Virus record (IMG/VR): IMGVR_UViG_3300008339_008255
Coordinates: 1 to 53,046 of that record
Strand: one strand, 5' to 3'
DNA: 53,046 nt
Source: a virus
Below, piece by piece: positions 15,381 through 25,217 of the stretch; the stretch's first letter is position 1; each line of letters begins with the position of its first letter. The notes under the pieces are model-generated. The model was not told the DNA's origin. It did no database searches and was given only the letters and a program-made list of their open reading frames with translations. The position numbers and the translations under genes are program-made.

Positions 15381-16217
15381 TTAGTCGTTAAATAAACTAT
15401 CAAATTTATCCGCATTACTTGTTTTAGCAGGTGCTTCTACTTTATAAGGAGACGGTGCGGGTATTTCTTTTTCCCAAGGTAAATCACCTGCTTCATCTTC
15501 ATCTTCATCAGTAGCTGATGCTACTGGTGTTTCTGTTTCTTCAGCAGTTTCCTCTGGGTTTAACCATTTGTTAAGGGTTTCTTGTAACTCCTCAAATGTA
15601 TGATGTTTATTAACGGTTAAAATATCAGGTTGTTCGTCTAATACTTTCTGTACTAAAGCAGCATCTTCTGAGATAGGTGATGATTTAACTTTAGGACGAA
15701 TAGAGCATTTTACACTCTTTCTGCCAGCAACGGTGTCTTCAACTGCCTCAATGGTAAAATCACGTCCATCAGTAATGTCTGTGTAATCACCATAGTCTTC
15801 ATCAGCAGCAATACCTAACAATTGCTCATAAGTTAATTTACCAAATTCCCATAAACGGGCACCTTTTTCTTCCTCACCACGTACTAATACAGGTGCGAAA
15901 TAACGTAATTTTGGTTCAACTTTTTTAGCTAATTGCCAATCGTCTTTGTCTGATGATTTGCGTAATTGTTTTGCAAATTCAACAATAGGATCTTTTTCAT
16001 TCCAGTTTGTTAATGCTAGAATTGGACCTCTTGCAAATCCGTAGTGAAAATAAATTTCACGGAAAGGATTAGATTTGTCGAATTTAGAAGGTAAGATACG
16101 TATTTGGTATTTACCTGGTTTTGGTTTCCAGAATATCTTTGAATAATCTGTTTTTTCTTTTGGTTTGCCTTTGCTTTGAGAAGCGGCAAGCTTCTGTTTA
16201 ATTAATGATAAATCCAT
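15381..16217 (-). CDS. Single-stranded DNA-binding protein, gp32-like
   Basis: A 278-aa protein with the gp32 family layout: a basic N-terminus (KQKLAASQSKGKPKEK), a core starting KPGKYQIRILPS with the pattern FREIYFHYGFARGPI, and a long acidic C-terminal tail (DEDEDEAGDLPWEKE) ending in FDSLFND. The zinc-binding cysteines of T4 gp32 are not visible; only one Cys lies in the core. It coats ssDNA and recruits UvsX and helicase. Family call is strong by layout and position. Confidence 0.85.
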   Translation of the reverse strand: MDLSLIKQKLAASQSKGKPKEKTDYSKIFWKPKPGKYQIRILPSKFDKSNPFREIYFHYGFARGPILALTNWNEKDPIVEFAKQLRKSSDKDDWQLAKKVEPKLRYFAPVLVRGEEEKGARLWEFGKLTYEQLLGIAADEDYGDYTDITDGRDFTIEAVEDTVAGRKSVKCSIRPKVKSSPISEDAALVQKVLDEQPDILTVNKHHTFEELQETLNKWLNPEETAEETETPVASATDEDEDEAGDLPWEKEIPAPSPYKVEAPAKTSNADKFDSLFND

Positions 16218-16231
16218 AACTTGTTATTTTG

Positions 16232-16241
16232 TATAAATATA
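16232..16241 (-). promoter_or_regulatory. AT box before the gp32-like gene
   Basis: The minus strand reads TATATTTATA 14 bases before the ATG at 16217. It probably starts the ssb-uvsX-exonuclease-helicase transcript. Confidence 0.45.
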
Positions 16242-16271
16242 AAACCTTGATTTTGGCCTTCCAAATCTATC

Positions 16272-16724
16272 TTAAAGATTGATTATAGAGTGTATAGCCG
16301 TTTCTAATTTACGTATACTATCGCCATTAGTCAATATTAAACTATTGCGATACTCTGGCCAATTTATAGGATATTTAGTATCAATTACACCATTATTTAA
16401 TAATTTAATTAATGTATTTAATGCATTAATAGTATATAATGTATTACTTTCCTTTTTACGGTGTATCAGTATAGTATGAGACAGAGGAACGTCATTGGTA
16501 TTATGTGTATCTATATTATAAGTACACATTAATTCCTCGCTTTGTGGTGATTCTAAAACAAATATTTTATTGTATAAAATTGTATATTTATCTGTTATGT
16601 TATCTAGTGTTTTATCTAGATCACCGTGTAACGTAAAAGTACAAAATAACTTTTGTCCCATGCTTATTGATGAAATTTCATTATCAATAAATATATCGGG
16701 ATTGTTTATAAACGAGAACTTCAT
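16272..16724 (-). CDS. Hypothetical protein of the replication cluster
   Basis: A 150-aa mixed alpha/beta protein (MKFSFINNPDIFIDNEISSI and on) with a conserved-looking segment HRKKESNTLYTINALNTLIK near residues 88-107. No catalytic motif is evident. It sits between the compact polymerase (1 base gap) and the gp32-like gene, where T4-like phages carry gp59 or gp33 accessory proteins, but I see no sequence evidence for either. Function unknown. Confidence 0.6.
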   Translation of the reverse strand: MKFSFINNPDIFIDNEISSISMGQKLFCTFTLHGDLDKTLDNITDKYTILYNKIFVLESPQSEELMCTYNIDTHNTNDVPLSHTILIHRKKESNTLYTINALNTLIKLLNNGVIDTKYPINWPEYRNSLILTNGDSIRKLETAIHSIINL

Positions 16725-16725
16725 A

Positions 16726-18024
16726 TTATATTTTTTGTAGATTATGGTATGTTTTGCCTTTTTTAATGTTTGTTGGATATTTTATTATTCGTTGTAATTC
16801 GATTAATGTTTCTTTTCCATCTGACCTTGCAAAGTCAAACAAAAACGCATCATAAGTATATAACACTAATTTGGTTTGTTTATCTTTCAAATAATCTACT
16901 ATTTCGGATAATATTTTGACATTGGTAGATGTTTCTTTACTTTGTATAATGTAATTCAGTAATTTAGACTGAGTCATGTCTTTATCATAGGTAAATTTTC
17001 TATTTTCTGTTTCATAGTATTTACCAAACTGATACATATCCCAAATACTGTCTGTAAGTTTTACTATATCTTTAAAGAATGGTTTATTTTGATAATCACC
17101 CCATACACCTCCGTAAGTTTGTTTAAACGTTAATTCTTTGGCTTCTTGTGTTGATACTCCTAATAGTTCACCTAATACTTCATATACGTTTTTATCTGTA
17201 AAATTAAAATTGATCATCTCACCTAGTAATCGTGGATGATACCCTTGAATATCGTATTCAATAAACATATCGTTTGCTGGGCGATAACATAATCGTTCGC
17301 CATTATTTTTATTTAATGCAACGAAATTAATATGATTATATGAATTAGATGGTCTACTGGTAGTTGTGTATAGATTATAATGTGAATATATTTTGCCTTT
17401 TAGTATATTGAATTCAGGATGTCTTAAGTCACTACCATAGCAATCGATAAAGCAATCTTTATCTATCTTTATACCGTTATTTTCTATTTCAAAAAATACT
17501 CGTGTTGTTTGATTATTATTGAATTTATATACCTCATCATTTTCGCTAAATTGAGATATAATAGGTTTAGCTAATCCAAATAAATTTTCTTTATCCTCAT
17601 AATGTTTACTAAGAGGAATTAAGCAATTTACATTAGGTAAAGCATGGTGTTTTCTATAATAAAAATCAATACAATTGTTTGTTTGTAATTTGTCTAAGGG
17701 TATATCCTCTATAAAGTTAATATCATATAACTTATCAAAATTATTAAAATAATACAGAGCTCTTTTTTTATCAGGGGTAAATAATTTCTGGGTGTTATTG
17801 TTAATCCAGTTGATAACATATTCCTTATCTAAGGAAAATGTTTCACTGTGATCTAAGCAAAATATATAACCCTTATGATCATTTAATGGTCTAAGGTATA
17901 TTAAACTTAAAGGACTAATTTTAGGATGAAAATTGTTGTTTTGTGAGATAAAATCAATAAAACAATCTCCAAAATGCTCTAATTTCTCTAATTGATTTTC
18001 TTTTTCTATAACGTAGAATGCCAT
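16726..18024 (-). CDS. Compact family-A DNA polymerase-like protein
   Basis: A 432-aa protein aligning by motif to the C-terminal half of Pol I. FEIENNGIKID (178-188) matches the segment before the thumb, TTTSRPSNSYNHINFV (220-235) the TGRLSS...NLQNIP region, FIEYDIQGYHPRLL (254-267) motif A with D258, AKELTFKQTYGG (295-306) the O-helix, and YDAFLFDF (391-398) motif C with D392. Motif B lacks the usual RR pair, and motif C reads YDA instead of HDE. Both catalytic aspartates remain. No 3'-5' exonuclease domain is recognisable in the N-terminal 170 residues. It may be the replicative or an accessory polymerase. Confidence 0.75.
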   Translation of the reverse strand: MAFYVIEKENQLEKLEHFGDCFIDFISQNNNFHPKISPLSLIYLRPLNDHKGYIFCLDHSETFSLDKEYVINWINNNTQKLFTPDKKRALYYFNNFDKLYDINFIEDIPLDKLQTNNCIDFYYRKHHALPNVNCLIPLSKHYEDKENLFGLAKPIISQFSENDEVYKFNNNQTTRVFFEIENNGIKIDKDCFIDCYGSDLRHPEFNILKGKIYSHYNLYTTTSRPSNSYNHINFVALNKNNGERLCYRPANDMFIEYDIQGYHPRLLGEMINFNFTDKNVYEVLGELLGVSTQEAKELTFKQTYGGVWGDYQNKPFFKDIVKLTDSIWDMYQFGKYYETENRKFTYDKDMTQSKLLNYIIQSKETSTNVKILSEIVDYLKDKQTKLVLYTYDAFLFDFARSDGKETLIELQRIIKYPTNIKKGKTYHNLQKI

Positions 18025-18038
18025 ATAACCTTTATTTT

Positions 18039-18048
18039 TATAAAGATA
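18039..18048 (-). promoter_or_regulatory. AT box (TATCTTTATA) before the polymerase gene
   Basis: The minus strand reads TATCTTTATA 14 bases before the ATG at 18024. It is the same C-containing variant as before the DpdA-like gene, so it may mark an expression class different from the TATATTTATA genes. Confidence 0.4.
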
Positions 18049-18072
18049 ATAAAGCTTTCTTGACTTTACAAC

Positions 18073-18735
18073 TTAAGAGTCTTTTCTTAAAGTTATAACA
18101 GCCTTATAGTTGTTATTAGGTAGTCTAGATATTTTTTCATCTATTTTGGTGTAACTACCTGAACCTCCTTTTTGCTTAGCGTTAAATGTAGCTATCTTAA
18201 TAGCGGTAGCCAAATCTAATGATTCCCCTTCACCTGTAAATGCTGAATCTAATCCTAAAAATGTTTTTATCCCAGGAAAATTTCTTTCAGCCGCATCTAA
18301 TGCTGGCGAGTTTAAGTATATCGAATCAGAACCTAAAGATATAGTTTGATATAATGGATTGCCTTTAATACTATCAAAAGTATCTTTATTTATTTCTTTT
18401 ATAATTATGGGAGTTACGTTAATTTGTTTTGAAAAATAACGAATACTAGAAGTACTCGTGTTAGCAGGAATGCCAGTAACATTTGCATTAGATGACAATA
18501 TTGTTCTTTTAGATACATTATTTATTCCTTCAGTTTTATTTAATTGGGCTCTTTGTATTTCTTCAGGAGTTGCTTTTTTAAGTTCAATAGCATTGTTGGA
18601 TGCTGTTTTACCTACAAAATATCTTCCATTTAATTCCCAATAATACCCACTATACACTCTATTATTAGAAGTATCAATAAATTCTCCTCCTGGTGTATGT
18701 AAATTTTCTTTTAACTGGTTTTTAGGGTATCTCAT
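18073..18735 (-). CDS. Baseplate-associated hypothetical protein
   Basis: A 220-aa protein beginning MRYPKNQLKENLHTPGGEF, with aromatic GYYWELNGRYFVGKT near residues 30-44 and no recognised domain. It follows the hub-hydrolase gene by one base and ends the structural transcript, so it is probably a baseplate or hub component. The last 40 residues are polar and could be a short beta domain. Function inferred from position only. Confidence 0.6.
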   Translation of the reverse strand: MRYPKNQLKENLHTPGGEFIDTSNNRVYSGYYWELNGRYFVGKTASNNAIELKKATPEEIQRAQLNKTEGINNVSKRTILSSNANVTGIPANTSTSSIRYFSKQINVTPIIIKEINKDTFDSIKGNPLYQTISLGSDSIYLNSPALDAAERNFPGIKTFLGLDSAFTGEGESLDLATAIKIATFNAKQKGGSGSYTKIDEKISRLPNNNYKAVITLRKDS

Positions 18736-18736
18736 A

Positions 18737-21700
18737 TTATTTGTAAACTACATTTATTTTGTTAATAAAATCAGGAACAGGATATGTTGTATTTTTAGTA
18801 TAATTAAATGAAAATCCAAATTTATTGCTTCTTGGAGTTCTTTGTACTTTAGTACCATTTTTAGTCATTGCTGCAGCAGATTGAGCTGATCCTAAAAAGT
18901 CAGTTCTTCCTTGAATAAATTGAGCTGCGTTTCTTTGTAAATCCGTTCTTTGGAGATTTTTAGCTACTTGAAATAATAAATCTCCTGGTAATCCAGTTGC
19001 TGCAGCTGCTGTCGTAGCATTTGTTATATTATACCATGCTTGATTAGGATTTCCTTCTCCACGTTCAGGTCCTCTAGGGAATTTCCATGTTGGTTCATAT
19101 TGGCCTCTATTTAATATTAATTTAGTTATAGAATTAGCCGAATATGCTTTTGAACCTAATCTATTATATATTGATTGAGCTACGTCAGCTTGTCCTTGTG
19201 CATCTGTAGTTCCTGCTTCTGTAGCACATATAGCTACTAAAGTCCAAAAATCTTGCTCTGGGGTATTTGATACTGCTGGAGGGGTAGCAGGTTGAGTATC
19301 AACTTCTTTAATAGTGGCTTGTCCTGTATTTGTATTTATTGTTATTACATCTGTAGCGTCTGCCTCTTCTAAAAGTTTAGAAAAATCTAATTTCTTTGTT
19401 TTTTCTGGGTCTTCCAGTATTATGGTTTGGGCTTCTATACTAGTAACCCAATCAGAATCTGATATTTTATGACCTAATCTAGTTACTAGGTATCCTAACT
19501 TTCTACCTATTTTATTTTGGTTTATTATATCTCCTTTATAACCAGCAGGTAGAACTTCATCAGGTAATCTAAACATATGACCTATGATAATACCTCCAAT
19601 ACCGTCTAATTCTAAAGATACAGTAGTTGGGATTATAGCTTTAAATTCAGCATCATCTTTGGAAAATGCTATAAACGCTTTTATCATATCACGTAAAGCG
19701 TTTTTATATTTTTCTGAATTTTCTATATCGTATTCTCTTTCTTTATCAGGCCAAAATCTATTTTCAATCCAGTTTAAATCTTCTAAAAATTTTACAAGTA
19801 AAGACAGAGATTGGCTTAATACTCCTATTATTTCTGCTCCTTGATTCTTAATAAAGGGAGCAGATGCTGGTTTTGTGTTTGGAGCTAGCCTATTTGTAAG
19901 ACCAGTTTGAAATCCTACTAAGGTTTCATTGTCTAATCCCATTACTCCGCCTCCATTTTGGGCACTGATAGCTACAATACTACTTTGTTCTTTAAATATT
20001 TTAGAATTTATTTTGTATGAGCGAACATTATTTATTAATCCATTATAAGTAGGAATACCATTGTTATCTTGACTTATAAATGTAAATGCGTTAGCATATG
20101 CTTCACTTGTTTTTTTCTCATCAACATAATTAATATCTATAATTCTACCTATACCATCAATGGGATCAACATGTATATCAAAGTTGTTTAGGTTACCTAT
20201 AGAACTTTGAACTTGACCCATTAATTTTTTTATAAAATCATATAAATTAATTTCTTGTTTTTCTTTAACGTCATTTGCCTCTAAATTACCATCAGTAGCT
20301 AAATTAATAACATTAAGTAAATTAATAAATATATTTCCTATATTTCCTAAATTTTTACCATTGATTGATTCTCTAAAATTTTTTCCTTCTGGTAATCTTT
20401 CTAAAAAATCAATAGCTTCAAATTTAATATTTTGTCTAGCTTCATCTTCTCTAAGATCATTTATAGTTGCTATAATATCTTCTTGAGCAGCTTTAGCAAC
20501 ATTATTATCAGGAATGTATATTTTACTATAATTTTCTCCTAATGCTAATTTTAATTCTTGATCAGTACCTATAGAACTTCCACGACCTTCAAGTTTTATT
20601 TTGAGAACAGTGATAAGATCAAAACCAGAAACCTCATTTATAAAACTTCTTTCATCTGGGTATAATTTGCCATTTAGTGGGTTAAATCTTATATTATTAT
20701 TTAAAATGCCAGTATAATTTATATCAGTTATAGTAGAAACAGTACCAGAAGCAGTTGTTGCATCTCCTAAAATTATATCAGAATTTCGAAATTTATATTC
20801 TTCCCAAGCATCAGCTAAAAGTTTACCCATTGTCTTTTCATCAATGCCTTTTTTAAATGCTAATTCTTTTAAAGTATTTATGCGTGCTCGCAATGCAGTT
20901 ATTTTTTCTTCTTTAGTATCTATAGCTCTAAGATCATTAAAGAGAGTTACAACATAGCCTTTAAGAAATAAAGCAAATGATTGTTGGTTAGGTGGCAAAC
21001 TACTTATATTCCAAATAGTTGCTGGGGAATTATATTCTGGGTCTATTGATAGTGCTTTTTTAAATAAATCATTTCTAATCAAACATACTCTAGGATCCAT
21101 TGATATTTGTAAAGGATGATACAGACAATACAAATCAGAACTAACTCCTGAAGGGTATTCTCTTGATTTAGTAGTTATAGGTACTAATGGATCTTCATTA
21201 TCTGGATTTGATGGTACTACGTGTTTGCTTATAATCTTGGTAAATGAATCTAAATCCATGTATACTTGGGTATTAGGATCAATACCATTACTATTTTGTT
21301 GTTCTGACGTGTTTTTGTTTGATATTTTAAGTACGTAAAGCCTTATAGCATGATCCTTAGTTCCTGTGATGAAACCATTTGCATCAGGTATAGTAAATGG
21401 GGTTCCTTTGTCTATATCAACTATAGCCCCCTGTTCATTAGCTGTATAAGCAGCGAATATAGACTCAGCCGCTATCCCAGCTAAAATATTATTTTGATAA
21501 AACTTAGCTACATTTCCTCCATATTTTGCTTTATCTACAAAAGATTCTCCTGAGGTTTTCTTTGGCGTAAATAATATTCCATTTTCTAATTGAGTTGATG
21601 AAATATAATTTACAGAATAATTTACTTTTAATGATTCTAATACTTCACCTGTTGATATAATTTCGGTTGTACAATCGTATCCTCCATCTTGTCTTTGTGA

Positions 21701-22360
21701 CCAACTATAGTTTTTAATATAGCCTAATATTCCCTCGTAATTGGCATCATTTGTTTGGGATTTATTGTATACTTCAATTAAACGTTCATGAAGAGATATA
21801 GGTTTACCTGTTTTAGGAGATGTTCTTGACTTAAAAACATCATAAAAACCATCTTTAAGATTTGTAACTATATTACCACTATTATCTAAGTACGGCAACC
21901 AACCCCACTCTAATAACACCACAAAACCTGGTCTCATGTATAGTAATTCTAATATTTCTAATTGTCTAATATCCCAACAATTAAATGTTACTGTTGCTAC
22001 ACGTACTGAACCATATGCTGATTTACTTTGTACATCAATACTAGTGATACCAGGCATTGGTCTTAAACCATAAAAGTTATCTGTGCCATTAGTTATATTG
22101 CTGTAAGCATTGGCTGTGGAACTACTACCAACGCCTTGTCTTAAGGATTTACCATCGTTTTGTAATAATCCACCTTGTAATATGTTTTCTTTAGCTAATC
22201 TACTATCTCCTCCAACATCAACACCAGACACCATTCTAGCCCAAGCCGTTCTTCCGTTTATGTATATGATATCATTAGAAGTGCGTTTTAAAAACGCATT
22301 TCCTCTAACTTTTAATTGGTCCCTAACGGGTTTAGTGAATGTATCTTTAAATATCGACAT
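18737..22360 (-). CDS. Baseplate hub protein fused to a SleB-like cell-wall hydrolase
   Basis: A 1207-aa protein. The N-terminal third has a hub-like beta region (LRPMPGITSIDVQSKSAYGS, then FNCWDIRQLEILELLYMRPG), consistent with a gp27-type hub. The C-terminal part from about residue 1055 contains ICATEAGT and GQADVAQSIYNRL, then SITKLILNRGQYEP, the signature of SleB/Hydrolase_2 peptidoglycan hydrolases. A central region is long and helical. In T4 the hub (gp27) and lysozyme (gp5) are separate; here one chain appears to combine them, so that the enzyme is delivered at the tail tip. Hydrolase call is strong, hub call moderate. Confidence 0.8.
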   Translation of the reverse strand: MSIFKDTFTKPVRDQLKVRGNAFLKRTSNDIIYINGRTAWARMVSGVDVGGDSRLAKENILQGGLLQNDGKSLRQGVGSSSTANAYSNITNGTDNFYGLRPMPGITSIDVQSKSAYGSVRVATVTFNCWDIRQLEILELLYMRPGFVVLLEWGWLPYLDNSGNIVTNLKDGFYDVFKSRTSPKTGKPISLHERLIEVYNKSQTNDANYEGILGYIKNYSWSQRQDGGYDCTTEIISTGEVLESLKVNYSVNYISSTQLENGILFTPKKTSGESFVDKAKYGGNVAKFYQNNILAGIAAESIFAAYTANEQGAIVDIDKGTPFTIPDANGFITGTKDHAIRLYVLKISNKNTSEQQNSNGIDPNTQVYMDLDSFTKIISKHVVPSNPDNEDPLVPITTKSREYPSGVSSDLYCLYHPLQISMDPRVCLIRNDLFKKALSIDPEYNSPATIWNISSLPPNQQSFALFLKGYVVTLFNDLRAIDTKEEKITALRARINTLKELAFKKGIDEKTMGKLLADAWEEYKFRNSDIILGDATTASGTVSTITDINYTGILNNNIRFNPLNGKLYPDERSFINEVSGFDLITVLKIKLEGRGSSIGTDQELKLALGENYSKIYIPDNNVAKAAQEDIIATINDLREDEARQNIKFEAIDFLERLPEGKNFRESINGKNLGNIGNIFINLLNVINLATDGNLEANDVKEKQEINLYDFIKKLMGQVQSSIGNLNNFDIHVDPIDGIGRIIDINYVDEKKTSEAYANAFTFISQDNNGIPTYNGLINNVRSYKINSKIFKEQSSIVAISAQNGGGVMGLDNETLVGFQTGLTNRLAPNTKPASAPFIKNQGAEIIGVLSQSLSLLVKFLEDLNWIENRFWPDKEREYDIENSEKYKNALRDMIKAFIAFSKDDAEFKAIIPTTVSLELDGIGGIIIGHMFRLPDEVLPAGYKGDIINQNKIGRKLGYLVTRLGHKISDSDWVTSIEAQTIILEDPEKTKKLDFSKLLEEADATDVITINTNTGQATIKEVDTQPATPPAVSNTPEQDFWTLVAICATEAGTTDAQGQADVAQSIYNRLGSKAYSANSITKLILNRGQYEPTWKFPRGPERGEGNPNQAWYNITNATTAAAATGLPGDLLFQVAKNLQRTDLQRNAAQFIQGRTDFLGSAQSAAAMTKNGTKVQRTPRSNKFGFSFNYTKNTTYPVPDFINKINVVYK

Positions 22361-22365
22361 AACAT

Positions 22366-22671
22366 TTATCTAGCGTTATTAAAATTATTATATTGTGTTA
22401 ATACATCTCCTATGTTAACTGGTATTCTTAATTGAGTACCAGGAGCAGGAAATAATAATCCTTTAGTTGCATTATTATTTGCCATAGCTATAATCCACCA
22501 TAAAGTAGAGTCACGATAATAAGATTGAGCTAAAAGATCAAGCCTATCTCCTTCAGAAGTTATTACATAAAAATCATTTTCTGATACAGGTATATTAGGA
22601 TAAAATTTACCCTTATAATATGGCTGTCCATCTTCTGTTTTTAATATTGTTCCGTTTTGATATCTGTTCAT
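22366..22671 (-). CDS. LysM-like baseplate/tail protein (gp53 or gpX type)
   Basis: A 101-aa protein with a LysM-type segment: DRLDLLAQSYYRDSTLWWII (residues about 43-62), then ANNN and LFPAPGTQLRIP. LysM domains of this kind occur in P2-type gpX and in T4 gp53 baseplate proteins, where they bind hub or wedge partners. It is flanked by baseplate genes with 5-base and overlapping junctions. Confidence 0.75.
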   Translation of the reverse strand: MNRYQNGTILKTEDGQPYYKGKFYPNIPVSENDFYVITSEGDRLDLLAQSYYRDSTLWWIIAMANNNATKGLLFPAPGTQLRIPVNIGDVLTQYNNFNNAR

Positions 22672-24734
22672 TACGTTGTAGTTTGTGTTAAATATCGTGA
22701 ACTATTTCCCACTACTGGTCTAGGATTTTCTTTAGCTAATACTGTTCCTTTAGAAGATGCACTATCTAAATTAATAGAAAAACCTGTTATTATATCATTT
22801 TGTTCAGTACGTGTTCTATTTTCTACTCCTAAAAATTCAGCATCTCCTGCTACTGTGTTAGGTAAATATCCAAAGAAACCAGCATCATTGTTGCTGTTGT
22901 TTGTGCCTCTACTAGGCAAATACTGAGGTAACTTCTGATGTACAATGTTAAAACTAAAGTTTGCTTCAATATACATAGCTAATCTAGCCTCAGGTGTTAT
23001 ATCCCAAGATGAATCATCAGGTATATTGTATTGTAAACTAGTCATTGTAGCATATTCACCTACTAAATAGTTTCCTACGTTTAGTCTCAACAACATACCA
23101 CCTAAAGTATTAGTACCATTTGGATTATATCTACCGGCTGTGGTAGATGCTAATTGACCTAATGCTCTATGTTTTTCAAATAACTGTGTTCTATTGAAAC
23201 AAGGTATTTTTAAACTAAAGGATACTGAACGTCTGAATTTTGAATATATGTAAAAAGTTTCTGATCTGCCAATATAATTTATATCATTCCATGTAGCTCC
23301 AAAATCATCTCTGAAGTTACTTAGATATGCTGAGAACGCCCATCTTTCTTCGTTTAAAGGTTGTCCCGGACTAGGTGGAAATGGGTCTACTCCTCTAAAT
23401 ATTATGGTTAATATATCTGAGTCGTATCTTTCAAATACTTTTGCTCCTTCACCATATGTAGCTACACTACCTTCATTGCTAGTTTTACGTTTTCCGTAAT
23501 ATCTAAAATCTGCTGCTCCTCTATTTAACCCTGCTTTTGTTGTTAAATCTTGTGTTGTAAAATATCTTCTGTCAGCAGCAAATGGAGAATTAGATGCTGT
23601 TGTAAAATTATATCGTTCAGCATCTGAAAACGGGATACTTTGGGTTATGTTTGTAGTTGAATTAATTGCTGCAAATAATTCTCTATATGTTTTAGTAGAA
23701 GGACTGTTATATTTTATAACATTATTACCATTATTTGATAATGTATCAGCAGGACCTGATAGTATTTTTCTTCCATTGTTAAAATTAACAGCAGTATTTA
23801 CCTGTCGTGTTAATCCAAAATATCTACTAATATTGTAACTAGTATCAGAAACAATAGTATTATTTTTTCTAGCTTTTTCTCCTTTTTGCCTAAATTCTTC
23901 AAGAACATTACTAGGAGGAGTAGTATTTTGATATCTTCTTATTAAGGTTTTACCAATACCATAAACAGAACTAGGACCTGTTAAATAATCATCTATAGGA
24001 GTATTGTTATCTAAAACATCATCTACAAATGAACGTATACTAGGAGGTAAAAAACTAGTTAATCCTGCTAACAATGGAGGAATAATAGGAGTTGGGTCAA
24101 AAACATTTAATGTACTTTTTAAGCTTACTAATCTGTTATTATTAGAAGATCCTAAAAAATCATTATTAGCTCTTGCTATAGCTTCATACTTTTGGTTATC
24201 ATCCATTGTAGGACCTAAACCATGTCTATAGAAATGAACTCCAAAAGCATTAACAGGAACCTGTAATGCTGTATTAATACCTAAATTATATATTCTGGTA
24301 GGTTGAATTATACCATTAGTTCCTAATGATAATATATTTCCTGGGTTAGTAAGTAATGATATATTTTTAGGGGTTTCTAATCTAGGATTAGATAATTGTA
24401 GGCCTATTTGTTTAGCAATCCATAAAGGATTATTTACTATCCAACTACCTACACGAAACGTGTCTACTATAGAAGACGTACCTGCTCCTAAAAATCCACC
24501 TCTTATAAAACCAGCATCTTTGCCTATTTTATTATTAATAGTAATGGTAGGAGATATACCTGCACTTCGTAATATGCTTCCTAATTCTCCTCTAGCTAAA
24601 GTTAGATTAGTTAAATTAGGATCACTAACGTCTGTTGTTATATAAGGTTGGCCACTAGATCCTTCGTTTAGTTGATCATTACCATACTTTATTGATTTTA
24701 GGGCTGTGTCATTAAGTAGATCTCTTAAAGCCAT
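22671..24734 (-). CDS. Large baseplate structural protein, unidentified
   Basis: A 687-aa protein rich in N, G, S and T, with hydrophobic patches (IIPPLLAGLTSFLPPSIRSF) but no membrane protein pattern. The C-terminal 250 residues (WAFSAYLSNFRDDFGATWND and a beta-rich end) look like a tail or baseplate fold. It lies between the tape-measure side and the hub, so a hub or wedge component is likely. I do not recognise a T4 homologue. Its stop shares one base with the LysM gene start. Confidence 0.65.
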   Translation of the reverse strand: MALRDLLNDTALKSIKYGNDQLNEGSSGQPYITTDVSDPNLTNLTLARGELGSILRSAGISPTITINNKIGKDAGFIRGGFLGAGTSSIVDTFRVGSWIVNNPLWIAKQIGLQLSNPRLETPKNISLLTNPGNILSLGTNGIIQPTRIYNLGINTALQVPVNAFGVHFYRHGLGPTMDDNQKYEAIARANNDFLGSSNNNRLVSLKSTLNVFDPTPIIPPLLAGLTSFLPPSIRSFVDDVLDNNTPIDDYLTGPSSVYGIGKTLIRRYQNTTPPSNVLEEFRQKGEKARKNNTIVSDTSYNISRYFGLTRQVNTAVNFNNGRKILSGPADTLSNNGNNVIKYNSPSTKTYRELFAAINSTTNITQSIPFSDAERYNFTTASNSPFAADRRYFTTQDLTTKAGLNRGAADFRYYGKRKTSNEGSVATYGEGAKVFERYDSDILTIIFRGVDPFPPSPGQPLNEERWAFSAYLSNFRDDFGATWNDINYIGRSETFYIYSKFRRSVSFSLKIPCFNRTQLFEKHRALGQLASTTAGRYNPNGTNTLGGMLLRLNVGNYLVGEYATMTSLQYNIPDDSSWDITPEARLAMYIEANFSFNIVHQKLPQYLPSRGTNNSNNDAGFFGYLPNTVAGDAEFLGVENRTRTEQNDIITGFSINLDSASSKGTVLAKENPRPVVGNSSRYLTQTTT

Positions 24735-24744
24735 TTATATTGGA

Positions 24745-25176
24745 TTAATAACGTCCGTCTCTAGGTCCTTTATCTTTATATGTTTGTCCTCCAACAGATC
24801 CTCTAGGAGTTGATTTATAGATTTGAGATACTACTGGACCTCCATTTGGAACTGGTCTTCCGATTTGGTAGTTATTAGGAGCTCTTTTATCTAATTCATC
24901 TAGACCAGATTGAGGTCTTACAGTAACTGTACTTCCTGCGGTTGTATCACCAAATGATTCTACTCTAACATTGGGAATCCCATCTACTGAGTATCCTAAT
25001 TCATAAGGAATAGCAAATCCTTCACCATGTAATTGGCTTAATGCTGGGTCAGTATTGGCTGATGGGTCTCTATATCCCCAAAAAGAATTTTTAGCTGTTG
25101 GGTCTCTTTGCGGCTCAACATTGTGTCTAACTAACAATCCAAGTGTACTTGTTTTGTATTGGTCTACTAATGCCAT
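24745..25176 (-). CDS. Small structural protein
   Basis: A 143-aa polar protein rich in Gly, Pro and Arg (SQLHGEGFAIPYELGYSVDG in the middle, RGSVGGQTYKDKGPRDGRY at the end). No domain is recognised. It follows the tape-measure gene and has an AT box 25 bases upstream. A baseplate or tail-tip part is inferred from position. Confidence 0.6.
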   Translation of the reverse strand: MALVDQYKTSTLGLLVRHNVEPQRDPTAKNSFWGYRDPSANTDPALSQLHGEGFAIPYELGYSVDGIPNVRVESFGDTTAGSTVTVRPQSGLDELDKRAPNNYQIGRPVPNGGPVVSQIYKSTPRGSVGGQTYKDKGPRDGRY

Positions 25177-25201
25177 AATTGTAAATTAATTAATTGTTTA
25201 T

Positions 25202-25211
25202 AATAAATATT
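25202..25211 (-). promoter_or_regulatory. AT box before the baseplate genes
   Basis: The minus strand reads AATATTTATT 25 bases before the ATG at 25176. It overlaps the region just before the tape-measure stop (25218), so it could start a separate baseplate transcript. Confidence 0.4.
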
Positions 25212-25217
25212 AGAGTA

